Origin: Cyclobacterium xiamenense
GTDB taxonomy: Bacteria > Bacteroidota > Bacteroidia > Cytophagales > Cyclobacteriaceae
NCBI RefSeq assembly: GCF_009467825.1
Contig: NZ_WIOK01000018.1
Location: 59,481 to 123,480 of the forward strand
Reading direction: 5' to 3'
Length of the DNA: 64,000 nt
Each line of letters begins with the position of its first letter. The stretch's first letter is position 1. The notes under the pieces were generated by a model. That model was given only the letters and a program-made list of their open reading frames with translations, was not told where the DNA came from and did no database searches. Made by a program: the position numbers and the translations under genes. Of this stretch, positions 42,173 to 51,900 are shown piece by piece.

Positions 42173-43528
42173 ATGCTGAATATTTCAAAAAACTCCGTGA
42201 AAGGGTATATCAATCCATTCTTGTTTGATAGTTACCACATGACCATACCCAACGACCAGAGTCGCAAACGGATACGGGTACTTCTGTACTTGCTCCTGGC
42301 AGGGTTTGTATTTTTATTTCTACCCTGGACGCAGAACTTCCGCTCACAGGGAATGGTGACGGCCCTGAAGCCCGAGCATCGCCCACAAACCGTGCACTCG
42401 GTGATCCCGGGAAGGATCGAACGGTGGTACGTGCAGGAGGGGGACTTTGTGCAGAAAGGGGATACCATCTTGTTTCTTTCCGAGGTGAAGGATCAATACA
42501 TGGATCCCGAACTCGTAGACAGGACACGCCTGCAGGTGGGTGCCAAGGAGCTTTCGGTCAAGTCCTATGAAGAAAAGATCAAGGCACAGGAAAATCAATT
42601 GCAGGCCCTGGAACAAAACAACCGGCTGCGAAAGGAACAGGCACAAAACAAACTTCAACAGGCCCAATTGAGTGTGCTTTCCGACAGCATCATGCTCGAG
42701 GCGGAAAAGGTCAACCTGATCGTGGCGGAAAGGCAATACGAGCGTATGGAAAAACTCTACGAAGAGGGCTTAAAATCACTTACCGACCTGGAAGCCCGGC
42801 GAATCAAACTACAGGAGTCTCAGGCTAAAAAAATAAGTGCCGAAAACAAACTGCTCAGCAGTAGAAACGGCGTCATCATGGCTACCATAGAGCTCAATGC
42901 CATAGACAATGATTTCAGGGACAAATTGGCTAAAGTAAACGCAGAACGGTACACGGCGTTGTCCAGTCAGTACGATGCGGAAGCGACGGTCACCAAACTT
43001 CGAAACGAGCTGTCCAACTATACCGTGCGATCGGGCATGTATTACGTGTTGGCGCCCCAATCGGGCTATGTCACGCAAGCCATTCAGGTGGGTTTGGGCG
43101 AAACGATCAAAGAAGGAGCCGAAATCGTCAGCATCATGCCGGAAAATTATTCGCTTGCCGTCGAGATGTACATAGACCCCATTGACCTGCCATTGATCAA
43201 GGTGGGAAACAAGATCCGGTTTATCTTTGACGGCTGGCCGGCCATCGTCTTTTCCGGCTGGCCCCAGCTTTCCAATGGAACTTTTGGAGGCCGGGTCTAC
43301 GCCATCGACAATTTCACCAGTGCAAACAACCAGTACCGTCTGCTTGTGGTACCCGATCCGGACGAGGAACCCTGGCCGGAGGCGTTGCGCATTGGCTCGG
43401 GAGCGGACGGGATCGCCCTGCTCAATGACGTTCCGGTCTGGTACGAAATATGGCGACAAATGAACGGATTCCCGCCGGATTACTACACGTTAAAAGAAGT
43501 CAGGGAAATGAAAAGTCAGACGAAATGA
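42173..43528 (+). CDS. HlyD-family periplasmic adaptor
   Basis: The 451-residue membrane-fusion protein links an inner-membrane transporter to a TolC channel. A single transmembrane helix (VLLYLLLAGFVFLFLPW, about 40-57) precedes the first half of a lipoyl/barrel domain (HSVIPGRIERWYVQEGDFV), a long coiled hairpin (about 115-270), the second half (YYVLAPQSGYVTQAIQVG) and a C-terminal beta-barrel domain. The length of the hairpin suits contact with TolC. The TolC start overlaps its stop (ATGA). Confidence 0.9.
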   Translation: MLNISKNSVKGYINPFLFDSYHMTIPNDQSRKRIRVLLYLLLAGFVFLFLPWTQNFRSQGMVTALKPEHRPQTVHSVIPGRIERWYVQEGDFVQKGDTILFLSEVKDQYMDPELVDRTRLQVGAKELSVKSYEEKIKAQENQLQALEQNNRLRKEQAQNKLQQAQLSVLSDSIMLEAEKVNLIVAERQYERMEKLYEEGLKSLTDLEARRIKLQESQAKKISAENKLLSSRNGVIMATIELNAIDNDFRDKLAKVNAERYTALSSQYDAEATVTKLRNELSNYTVRSGMYYVLAPQSGYVTQAIQVGLGETIKEGAEIVSIMPENYSLAVEMYIDPIDLPLIKVGNKIRFIFDGWPAIVFSGWPQLSNGTFGGRVYAIDNFTSANNQYRLLVVPDPDEEPWPEALRIGSGADGIALLNDVPVWYEIWRQMNGFPPDYYTLKEVREMKSQTK

Positions 43529-44925
43529 GGTTTCGATTACTGTTCTTAAGTGGATTATTGCTGTTCACCTGCGTATCGACGGAGGCTCAGGAGAGACTTT
43601 CTTACACCGATTTTATGGTTTGGGTTCGGGATTACCACCCCGTTGCCAGACAGGCGGACCTAACACTCGACCTGGGAAGACAGGAACTGCGGGCAGCCAG
43701 AGGCGCCTTTGATCCCTTGGTTTTTGGAAACATGGACCAAAAACAGTTTAAGGGTACCGAATATTACAACACCCAGGAAGCAGGGCTCTTGTTGCCCACG
43801 CTAGCGGGGGTGGAGCTGCAGGGCCTGGTGGAACGAAATACCGGGGATTTTCTGAATTCTGAAAATGTTGTTCCCGAAAGTGGACTTTTTGCCATCGGTG
43901 CAGCGGTCAACCTGGGAAAGGGGCTCTTTATAGACGAGCGAAGAGCAAGCTTGCAACAAGCAAAAATCTTTGCGCTGTCCACCGAGATGGAGCGGATTCA
44001 AGTATTGAATGACTTGTACCTGGAAGCGGTCAAAGCCTATTGGAAATGGGCTGGCAGCTACGCGAATCTTGAAGTACGGAGAGAAGGGCTGAAACTGGCC
44101 TCCATCCGCTTTGAAGGCATTGTATCCAGTTTCGAACAAGGTGATCTGCCGGCCATCGACACCGTCGAAGCCTATACACAGGTACTAAGCCGGACCATTC
44201 AGCTCCAGAAAGCGGAAAACAGCTTTTTTGCCAGTACGCAGGATTTGAATGTGTTTCTATGGGACATGGATCAAAATCCGATCTACCTGGATCCAGAAGT
44301 TATCCCGCAGGAATTGCAGGAATATTTCCCTTCGGGGATAAACCGGGAGGTATTTCGGGAGTTGGTGGCCCGGCACCCCGAACTGCGGCTGCTGGACTAC
44401 GACCTGGACCACCTGGAAATCGAGCGCCGCTATAAGGCGGAGCAACTCAAACCCACGGTCAAATTAAAATACAATTTTCTGACCGAAAACCTGGGGGGAA
44501 TGGAAGGAATTGGGTTTATGGAAAACGATTATAAATTCGGCGTAGAAATCGCCACCCCATTGTTCTTACGAAAAGCCCGGGGGGGCTTGGGGCTCACCAG
44601 GACCAAAATTTCCATGGTTGGTAATAAGCGGGACTTAAAATCCCAACAGCTCCGTGCAAAACTGGAGCAGGGCTTCAATGATTACCAGGTATTGAACCAG
44701 CAAATCGCGACATTTCGGGACAATATCAGTGGTTTGGAAAGACTCCTGGAAGGAGAGCGTGTGAAATTTGACCTGGGAGAAAGTTCGTTGTTCTTAATCA
44801 ATGCCCGGGAAACCAGCCTCTTCGATGCCTTACTGGTCAATAATTCACTCTTTGTAGATAAAAATATTGCTTTTTCCAAAGTTAGAACTGCTGCTGGCCT
44901 GGGATTTGAAGGGGTTAACCCATGA
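43525..44925 (+). CDS. TolC-family outer membrane channel
   Basis: The 466-residue protein has a signal peptide (MRFRLLFLSGLLLFTCVSTEA) and two repeats of the outer-membrane efflux type, with long helices rich in Leu, Gln and Glu (for example LYLEAVKAYWKWAGSYANLE) and short beta-strands. I use the ATG at 43525, which overlaps the HlyD stop and gives the signal peptide; the frame from 43450 adds 25 residues overlapping HlyD codons. Its own stop overlaps the App1-type gene start by 4 bases. Confidence 0.9.
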   Translation: MRFRLLFLSGLLLFTCVSTEAQERLSYTDFMVWVRDYHPVARQADLTLDLGRQELRAARGAFDPLVFGNMDQKQFKGTEYYNTQEAGLLLPTLAGVELQGLVERNTGDFLNSENVVPESGLFAIGAAVNLGKGLFIDERRASLQQAKIFALSTEMERIQVLNDLYLEAVKAYWKWAGSYANLEVRREGLKLASIRFEGIVSSFEQGDLPAIDTVEAYTQVLSRTIQLQKAENSFFASTQDLNVFLWDMDQNPIYLDPEVIPQELQEYFPSGINREVFRELVARHPELRLLDYDLDHLEIERRYKAEQLKPTVKLKYNFLTENLGGMEGIGFMENDYKFGVEIATPLFLRKARGGLGLTRTKISMVGNKRDLKSQQLRAKLEQGFNDYQVLNQQIATFRDNISGLERLLEGERVKFDLGESSLFLINARETSLFDALLVNNSLFVDKNIAFSKVRTAAGLGFEGVNP

Positions 44926-45962
44926 AGCACTTCTTTGTATTCCGGTGGTTTTCCAGTCCTTTTCGCTACGCATTCGCCAAACTTAAAAAGAAGCTCGGAA
45001 AACTAGACCGGTTGAAACTGGAAATTTTCCTGGTCATCGGGAATGGGAGGAAGGTGTTTGTCAAAGGGCGGGTGGTGGAGGCCTATCGGCAAAGTCGGCC
45101 ATCCGATAAGAAAACCGCCTTACAAAATTTGCTGGGCACACTGAGACGGTACGCCGGCAGCAGCGTGCCCGATGCAACCATCCGACTTGCTTACGGGTCA
45201 CACCAGGCCGAATTGATCACGGACTCAGAAGGATTGTTCGAAAAAATGTTGCGTTTTTCCGATGCGGAAAGTCAGGCAGTACAAACGATTCGTTTCTCGC
45301 TGGTACCAGAGCAAGGATTGGTACCCGAAACGGGCTGGGTGGAACGAAGTGTACATTGGATTCGCAAGCCGTACCCGCGAGCCGTTATTTCTGATATTGA
45401 CGACACGGTTATCATTTCGAAAGCGACAAATATCGGAGAAAAGCTTTGGTTGTCTGTTTCCAAAAATGCCTACACCCGACGACCCTTTCCCGGAGTAAGT
45501 GAATTCTACCAATTGTTAACAGCAAACGGGGAATATCCCGTTTTTTACGTTTCCAGCAGCGATTGGAACTTGTTTGACCTTATTCGAGATTTTTTAGCGT
45601 ACCGGAACATACCATTGGGCCCGATTTTGCTGAAAGATGGGCATATAAATTTGAAGAATATCTGGAAATCGGGTGGAGGGAACCACGCACATAAATTGGA
45701 AAAAATCGAATTCCTTTTGGAGTTTTTTCCGGAACAGCGGGTATTGCTGATTGGTGATAGCGGGCAACACGATCCCGAATTGTACGCGGAAATCATTCGT
45801 CGCTTTCCCGATCGGGTCGAGGCCGTATACATTCGCAAAGTCCGACAGGGGGATGCGGCACGGGAACATGAATTGAATCAACTGCTTCCGCCAAACAAAG
45901 TGGCTTGGGTGAAAACCACCCGCGAAGCATTGCTGCATGCGCAGGAGCATTTGGTTGTCTGA
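44922..45962 (+). CDS. App1-type phosphatidate phosphatase (DUF2183)
   Basis: The 346-residue protein matches the catalytic domain of yeast App1 (DUF2183/PF09949), a magnesium-dependent phosphatase of the HAD superfamily that converts phosphatidate to diacylglycerol. The catalytic motif is VISDIDDTVIIS (DxDxT, about 152-164), later motifs are VFYVSSSDWNLFD, LLKDGHINLKNIW, and LLIGDSGQHDPELYAE (GDxxxxD-type). There is no signal peptide. The ATG overlaps the TolC stop, so the enzyme is translationally tied to an exporter, an unusual placement for this family. Confidence 0.85.
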   Translation: MKHFFVFRWFSSPFRYAFAKLKKKLGKLDRLKLEIFLVIGNGRKVFVKGRVVEAYRQSRPSDKKTALQNLLGTLRRYAGSSVPDATIRLAYGSHQAELITDSEGLFEKMLRFSDAESQAVQTIRFSLVPEQGLVPETGWVERSVHWIRKPYPRAVISDIDDTVIISKATNIGEKLWLSVSKNAYTRRPFPGVSEFYQLLTANGEYPVFYVSSSDWNLFDLIRDFLAYRNIPLGPILLKDGHINLKNIWKSGGGNHAHKLEKIEFLLEFFPEQRVLLIGDSGQHDPELYAEIIRRFPDRVEAVYIRKVRQGDAAREHELNQLLPPNKVAWVKTTREALLHAQEHLVV

Positions 45963-46033
45963 CCTATACTGCCTGAATAATGTATCGAAAAATAGGTTAA
46001 CCGTTTACAGTGGTTTAGTAAATTTTATGTACG

Positions 46034-46921
46034 ATGAATCAACCAATATTATTTGTACTTAATCCATTCTCCGGGGACCTACCCGATAAAGACGAAATGG
46101 TCGGTACTATTTGCGATCAACTTCCGGCTTATGACATTGAGGTCTGGAAAACCACAGGCGAAAAGGACGGTGAAAAGATCCGAAAACTAGTGGACGAAAC
46201 GCCTTACGAATTGATCCTGGTAGGAGGCGGTGATGGAACGGTAAAGATGGTGGCGGAGGCAGTAGAGGGGAAAAAGTGTTGCCTGCTCCCCATACCTTTC
46301 GGTTCTGCCAATGGCCTCGCTACTTGTCTGGGTATTGAAAGCTGGGAGGATAGTTTAAGTTGTCTGGCTGCCGAAACCTATAAGCCAATGGACCTGCTGG
46401 AAGTCAACGGAGAAGCTTGCCTGCATCTGTGCGATTTCGGATTCAATGCGGACCTGATACGAAAATTCGAAGACGGGGACGAGCGTGGGATGATGGCGTA
46501 TTTTAAAAACTCGCTATCAAGTTTTTTTGAACTCAAACCCTATCGATTTGAAGTGCAGATAGGCGAGGAAAAGCAGTGGATATCGGCCAAAATGCTGGTG
46601 ATTGCAAACGGAACAAAGTACGGTACCGGCGCTACGATCAACCCGGATGGGCGGATGGACGATGGTGTTTTTGAAGTCATCGCACTCAACCCCCAAGGCA
46701 TGCAAGAGTGGATGGAACTGACCTATGCCTTACTTCAAAAAGAACTAAAAGGACTGGATTTCGTTCAAACTTGGAGTTGCTCCTCGGTAAACCTGGTCAA
46801 TGCGGATCGGGCGGCCTTTCACGTGGATGGAGAACCTGTAGGGAATGACGAGCACGTGCAGGTACGCATTCGAAAACGGGAATTGTGCCTGTATTACATG
46901 GATTCAGAAAAGGCAGGTTGA
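46034..46921 (+). CDS. Diacylglycerol kinase-family lipid kinase
   Basis: The 295-residue enzyme phosphorylates diacylglycerol, sphingosine-like bases or a similar lipid. The catalytic core has NPFSGD at the start, LVGGGDGTVKMVAEAV (GGGDGT), and IPFGSANGLATCLGI in place of the usual FGTxN. The C-terminal beta-sandwich closes the active site (FHVDGEPVG). No signal or membrane segment is present. It lies 71 bases after the App1-type gene, on the same strand, and could produce the phosphatidate that gene product removes. Confidence 0.9.
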   Translation: MNQPILFVLNPFSGDLPDKDEMVGTICDQLPAYDIEVWKTTGEKDGEKIRKLVDETPYELILVGGGDGTVKMVAEAVEGKKCCLLPIPFGSANGLATCLGIESWEDSLSCLAAETYKPMDLLEVNGEACLHLCDFGFNADLIRKFEDGDERGMMAYFKNSLSSFFELKPYRFEVQIGEEKQWISAKMLVIANGTKYGTGATINPDGRMDDGVFEVIALNPQGMQEWMELTYALLQKELKGLDFVQTWSCSSVNLVNADRAAFHVDGEPVGNDEHVQVRIRKRELCLYYMDSEKAG

Positions 46922-46928
46922 TTCACAA

Positions 46929-46965
46929 TTGGTGACCAACAGGAAGCGGTAGAATTGTTTCTACC
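46929..46965 (+). repeat. Two inverted repeats upstream of the sigma factor gene
   Basis: TTGGT-G-ACCAA (46929-46939) and GGTAGAA-ttgt-TTCTACC (46948-46965) lie between the lipid kinase stop and the sigma factor promoter. There is no T-run after either, so they are more likely protein-binding sites than terminators. Confidence 0.4.
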
Positions 46966-46976
46966 TGGTGTAGTTG

Positions 46977-47007
46977 TTTGCAATTGAGAGATTATCTAGT
47001 AGATTTG
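46977..47007 (+). promoter_or_regulatory. Consensus housekeeping promoter of the sigma factor gene
   Basis: TTTG at 46977-46980, exactly 19 bases, TAGATTTG at 47000-47007. Both boxes and the spacer match the Bacteroidota housekeeping consensus. Predicted leader is about 22 bases. Confidence 0.75.
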
Positions 47008-47034
47008 AACGGTAGATTCCTAAAATAAACCCAA

Positions 47035-47634
47035 ATGGAGAACCGGTCCCTGGACATACACGATGAAAAATTTATTCAGGACTTACGTGCTGGAAGCAAT
47101 CGTGCTTTCGCCCTACTTTTTGATCACTATGCGGGAAAAATATACCGGTTTGCCACAAAGTTTGGCCTTGGCCATGAAGACGCAGAGGGTATCATTCAGG
47201 ATGTGTTTATAAAACTTTGGGAAAGGAAAAAAAGCCTGGATTCCCAGCAAAATGTGAATGCCTACCTGTATAAAATAGCGAAATCCTATTGCATCAAACG
47301 AAAAAAGAAGCTGCTACTCGAAAAAGTTTTTGTCCTGTTGGAAACAGAAGGTGCCTCGCTGGCAGATCCCGTAGCGCTTGAAAACGACGTGATCGTAAAC
47401 GACTTTATCTCCCTGATTTATCGCTGGGTTGCCAAGCTGCCGAAAGGGCAACGAGAGGTATTTGAACTTAGGAATAAGGAGCAGCTGTCCATGGATGAAA
47501 TCGCAGAGCGGCTGAATATACCCAAGAGAAAGGTAGAAAACAGGATGTACCAGGCAAACAAGGCCCTGCGTTCGAAAGTCGCTGCCGACAAACTGCTGCT
47601 ATGGGCGGGAATTGGGATTATTGATTTTTTATAA
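47035..47634 (+). CDS. ECF RNA polymerase sigma factor
   Basis: The 199-residue sigma-70 factor of the extracytoplasmic-function class drives the adjacent polysaccharide locus. Region 2 is at about 17-90 (FALLFDHYAGKIYRFATKFG, QDVFIKLWERK) and region 4 at about 120-185 (LPKGQREVFELRNKEQLSMD, EIAERLNIPKRKVENRMY). The C-terminus ends with a hydrophobic LLLWAGIGIIDFL, slightly longer than usual. The gene pairs with the FecR gene 129 bases downstream, as in most SusCD loci with an anti-sigma switch. Confidence 0.92.
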   Translation: MENRSLDIHDEKFIQDLRAGSNRAFALLFDHYAGKIYRFATKFGLGHEDAEGIIQDVFIKLWERKKSLDSQQNVNAYLYKIAKSYCIKRKKKLLLEKVFVLLETEGASLADPVALENDVIVNDFISLIYRWVAKLPKGQREVFELRNKEQLSMDEIAERLNIPKRKVENRMYQANKALRSKVAADKLLLWAGIGIIDFL

Positions 47635-47763
47635 AAAAGACCTTGTTTTTTCAATAGTGATCGCTAATTTCTTAATGTATTAGCAAAGATGTAATTTTAT
47701 TTTTTTTTTTAAGCATTCCCTTCGGATCAAGGCTATTATAGGGTAAAGGAATTACCTGGTTTT

Positions 47764-48795
47764 ATGTTCCAATCATTACTAAAAAAATTGCATCAAGGCC
47801 AACTGTCTAGGCAGGAGGCAAAAAAATTAGCGAAATGGCTTAAAAGTAAGCGTTCGGATCGGTATTTCTCGGACGTATACGACCGGCAGGTGACGCAAGA
47901 TGACGCTACGGAGGGGGAGAATTCCGGGCTTTCCCCGAAGCAGCACGAGTCCCTAAAGCACACCGTGCTGCAGCAGTTGGATTTTCTCGCCCGGACCCAG
48001 GCGCAACCTGGGAAATTGCCACCAGCGAAGGCGTTTACCCCACCAAAATGGGTAGCTGCCGCTTCGCTACTGTTTTTGGTGGGACTTGGATTGTACTTGT
48101 TTGCTCCCCGGCCTACACCCACCCCGTCCGTAGCACAAGCGCCAGCTATAGAATGGGTGATCAAAAGCAATCCTCCCGGAAAAAAGACCCTCATTCATCT
48201 TCCCGATGGTACCAAGGTATACCTGAATTCCGAAAGCACCTTGACCTACGCAAAGGGATTTACTTCCAACCGGCAGGTATACCTGGAGGGAGAGGCCTAT
48301 TTTGAGGTAGCGGAAGACAGCCTTCATGCCTTTACGGTTCAGGCCGATTCCCTGCTCACCCGCGTGCTGGGTACTGCTTTCAACGTGCGGTCTTTTCCCG
48401 AAGAAAATCTCGTTTCCGTGGCACTGGCGAGTGGTCGGATAGAGGCACGTGTCAAGGGATCGGAAACAACCGAACTACTCGTGCCTGGTGAGGGACTTGC
48501 CCTGAGTAAGGTAGGGAACCGTGCCGTACGCAAGTTTGATGCGGACCTAACTACTGTGCAGTATTGGAAAGAAGGAATTCTTCATTTCGACCAGGTATCC
48601 TTTCCCAAACTGATACGAATTTTGGAAAGGTGGTACGGGGTGAAAATCGAGGTAAAGGGAAATATCCCAAAAGACAGCGGTTTTACGGGCACCTTTAAAA
48701 ATCGCGAAAATTTAATCAACGTATTGGATGCAATCCAGTTTTCTGAATCCTTTACGTATGAGTCAAACGGTAAAAAAGTAACGATCACCTTTTAA
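47764..48795 (+). CDS. FecR-family anti-sigma factor
   Basis: The 343-residue inner-membrane protein holds the ECF sigma factor until a signal arrives from the outer membrane receptor. An N-terminal cytoplasmic helix domain (1-95), one membrane helix (WVAAASLLFLVGLGLYLFA, about 98-116) and a periplasmic FecR barrel follow, with LPDGTKVYLNSESTLTYAKG and YLEGEAYFEVAEDS typical of the family. The C-terminus carries an STN-like segment (FPKLIRILERWYGVKIEVKG) that contacts the SusC STN domain. Confidence 0.92.
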   Translation: MFQSLLKKLHQGQLSRQEAKKLAKWLKSKRSDRYFSDVYDRQVTQDDATEGENSGLSPKQHESLKHTVLQQLDFLARTQAQPGKLPPAKAFTPPKWVAAASLLFLVGLGLYLFAPRPTPTPSVAQAPAIEWVIKSNPPGKKTLIHLPDGTKVYLNSESTLTYAKGFTSNRQVYLEGEAYFEVAEDSLHAFTVQADSLLTRVLGTAFNVRSFPEENLVSVALASGRIEARVKGSETTELLVPGEGLALSKVGNRAVRKFDADLTTVQYWKEGILHFDQVSFPKLIRILERWYGVKIEVKGNIPKDSGFTGTFKNRENLINVLDAIQFSESFTYESNGKKVTITF

Positions 48796-48806
48796 ATCGA
48801 TTGCCT

Positions 48807-48935
48807 ATGAAAAAAAATCCGGCGAGGTACTGCCATACCCCACCGGACCGAAGATCAAACAATTCCGAGGCAGCGCAGGTCAACCACGCAACTGCCTCAA
48901 AACTTGAAGAAATTATGTTTAATCTAACGTTCTAA
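48807..48935 (+). CDS. Possible 42-residue peptide between fecR and susC
   Basis: An ATG at 48807 opens a frame of 42 codons ending 3 bases before the susC start. It begins MKKNPARYCHTPPDRRSN and ends in EEIMFNLTF, with no hydrophobic signal segment. Similar short charged frames starting MKK are seen at this position in other Bacteroidota SusC loci (recollection, not a search), but translation is unproven; it may be a leader that affects susC translation. Confidence 0.3.
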   Translation: MKKNPARYCHTPPDRRSNNSEAAQVNHATASKLEEIMFNLTF

Positions 48936-48938
48936 ATT

Positions 48939-51900
48939 ATGAAAAATTTATTACGCATACTACTTATGTCAGTCAAATTTGTACTGTATGGATATGCTTG
49001 TTTGGTGGTGACCATGACTTCCGTGGTGGCACATACCGTGAATGGACAGGTGAAAAGCATTGAGGAAATCAGTGTAACCCTAACTAACCAAAACCTTACG
49101 ATAAAGCAAGTCTTCGAAACCATCGAGGCTGAAAGTGACCTTCGTTTTTTCTATTTTGAAAAAAACGTCGATTTAACCCAAGAAATTACGCTGATTCCTC
49201 AACGTCGTTGGGTGGCCGATATTTTGGCCGAGGTGTCCTCTAAAACGGATCTTAAATTCAAGCAAATTAATACGACAATTGCCGTGAATAAGCGCAGGAC
49301 CGACACACCCCCCCGGTCGGCTGATGTCGAGGAATTTAAGACTGTTACGGGCATCGTAAGGGATTCCGAGGGGGAGCCGCTTCCGGGTGTAACCGTTTTT
49401 GTCGAAGGCGCATCTTCGGGAACGGTGACCGACCTGGATGGGCGATTTTCGCTGGACACTCCGGAACAAGGATACCTGATTATTTCTTTTATCGGGTTCA
49501 AGCGAGAGCGGGTAAACCTATCCAGTGGAGATACCTTCGACGTTACGCTTCAACCGGACAATACCACCCTTGAAGAAGTAGTGGTTACGGGCTACGGTAG
49601 TCAGCTCAAACGAGAGGTGACTGGTAGCATTGCCTCGGTGAAGGGGGAAGAGTTGGCACGGGTACAGGTACCCTCTTTTGATGCGGCCTTGCAGGGAAAA
49701 GCAGCCGGTGTACAGGTAAACCAGGGTAGCGGTGTGCCGGGCTCGCCTTCCAGGATTCTGATACGGGGCACATCGTCTATCTCTGCGGGTTCCGAACCCC
49801 TAATTGTGGTCGATGGTTTTCCGTTGACACAGGAATTGACCGGACAGGGGGGCATCAATTCGTTTATGTCCATCAACCCTTCCGATATCGAGGACATTCA
49901 GGTGCTGAAAGACGCAGCCGCCACGGCTATTTACGGATCCCGTGGAGCCAATGGCGTCATATTGGTTACGACCAGGTCGGGAAAGGACGGGCAGCGTAGC
50001 ATCAACTTTAATTATAGCTATGGCGTGCAGGAGCCTGCAAACATGGTAGAAATGGCAGACGGCGCCCAGTGGCTTCGGATGGTAGATCGTTCGTTTGCCA
50101 ACGATGGATTTGACCGCGAATGGGATCCGGTAGTAGATGGAGGTCTGGTGAGTTCTTTCATAGAAAGCCCCAATCAATACCTTACCCGTCAGATGGTGGA
50201 GCAAGTAGCTGCTTCTGGCGGGACCGATTGGCTTTCTCCCATTTGGCGACAGGGTTCCATCGAAGATGTCACCGTTTCTGCCACCAGGGGTAACGAACGG
50301 TCTTCCTATTTCATTTCCTTGCGGTACCAGGATCACAAAGGACTGATGAATGCCCAACGGCTGCAGACCTATGGGCTGCGGGCAAACCTTGATTTCACCA
50401 TATCGGATAAGTTAAAGACAGGAATCAAAACCAATTTCAATTATTTTGAAAACCAGCGGGGTCAGTTGGGTGGAACCAACGAAGCCAACCCCAATGGGGG
50501 GCGCCCGGACCGGGGAAACCGGGGAGGTTACGGGGCAGCCATTGGCGGAGCTGTTCCGGTTTTACCTGTGTTTCTGGAAGACGGAAGTTATTTTGACCCC
50601 TTTGGTGGCCGAAACCCCATTGTGGCAAACCTACCATCCAATTTTCTGGATAAGGCGGAAAATTACAGGAACATCAGCAACCTTTTTGTAGAATACACGC
50701 CCATCGAGGGGCTTAGCCTGCGTGCTGAGGGAGGAATAGACACCTGGTATACAAAATCCACCTACCATGTCAGTGATGCGGTGCGCATCTCCAGATACGG
50801 AGAAGTGGGCAATACCTTGCGCAATAACCTCAATCTGAATGCCTACGCTACCTATACCAAAAAAATGGATGCGCATTCCTTTACGCTGGTAGCTGGTGCG
50901 GAACGGCAACGCAGGAATTTTTTCCGAACCGACGCCCGGGCAGAAAACCTGGTTTCCTCCGACGTGAATATCGGTGAAACAGCCGGGGATAATGTTATTT
51001 CCCTGGTAACGGGTACCTTCCCCGAATTCCGAATCCAAAGTTACTTTGGGAGATTGAATTACAACTATAAGGACAAGTACTATGCCATGGCCAGCTTTCG
51101 GAGGGACGGGGCTTCGGTATTTGGCAGAAACAACCGGTACGGGCAGTTCCCTGCCTTGTCTGCAGGGTGGATACTTAGTGAAGAAAATTTTGCCAGTAAT
51201 CTGGGCCCGGTGGACTTCTTGAAACTACGCGCCAGTTTTGGGAGAACAGGGAATGCCGACATTCCGAACGTGTTGGAAAACCAGTATGTAACCTGGCCCG
51301 CCTACTCTTTTGGATCGGGAATCATTCAGCGTGTTATTGGCGTGCCGGATATCCAATGGGAGGAGATCAATACCTTTGACGCTTCCCTCGATTTCGAAGC
51401 CTATGAGGCCCGGGTCAGCGGTTCCGTTGGTTTTTACCAGCAGGATGTAAAAAACATGCTATTGCTGAATCCCATCCCGCCCTCCCAGGGCATTTTGCTG
51501 GGAACTTCGGCCATTTGGACCAACATCGGTGATTTGAGAAATCGCGGCCTGGAGATGTCACTAAACACCGTCAACATCGACAGCCCGGGAGGGTTTAGCT
51601 GGCGAACGGATTTTAATTTGACACTGATACGCGATAAGGTCATGCGCCTGGTACCGCGTCTGGATCAAAACAATTTAGGGATTGTTCAGGGAGCGACCAT
51701 TACGCGGTCTGGAGGCCGATTGGGGACGTATTTCATGGCTGAACATGCCTTTATTGATCCCGATACGGGCTACGAATACATTTATGAAATCAATCAGGAC
51801 CTATTTGCCGAAACCGGGATCATCGAAAAAACTGGGGAAACCCTATTGGCTACACCCGCCAATGCCCAGCAAAATAGGGTAGAGTTGGAGGGAAAAAGCG

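Noticed and set aside
42809..43459. Minus-strand open frame of 216 codons opposite hlyD
   Set aside because: Antisense shadow of a clear HlyD gene with no domain or start context.
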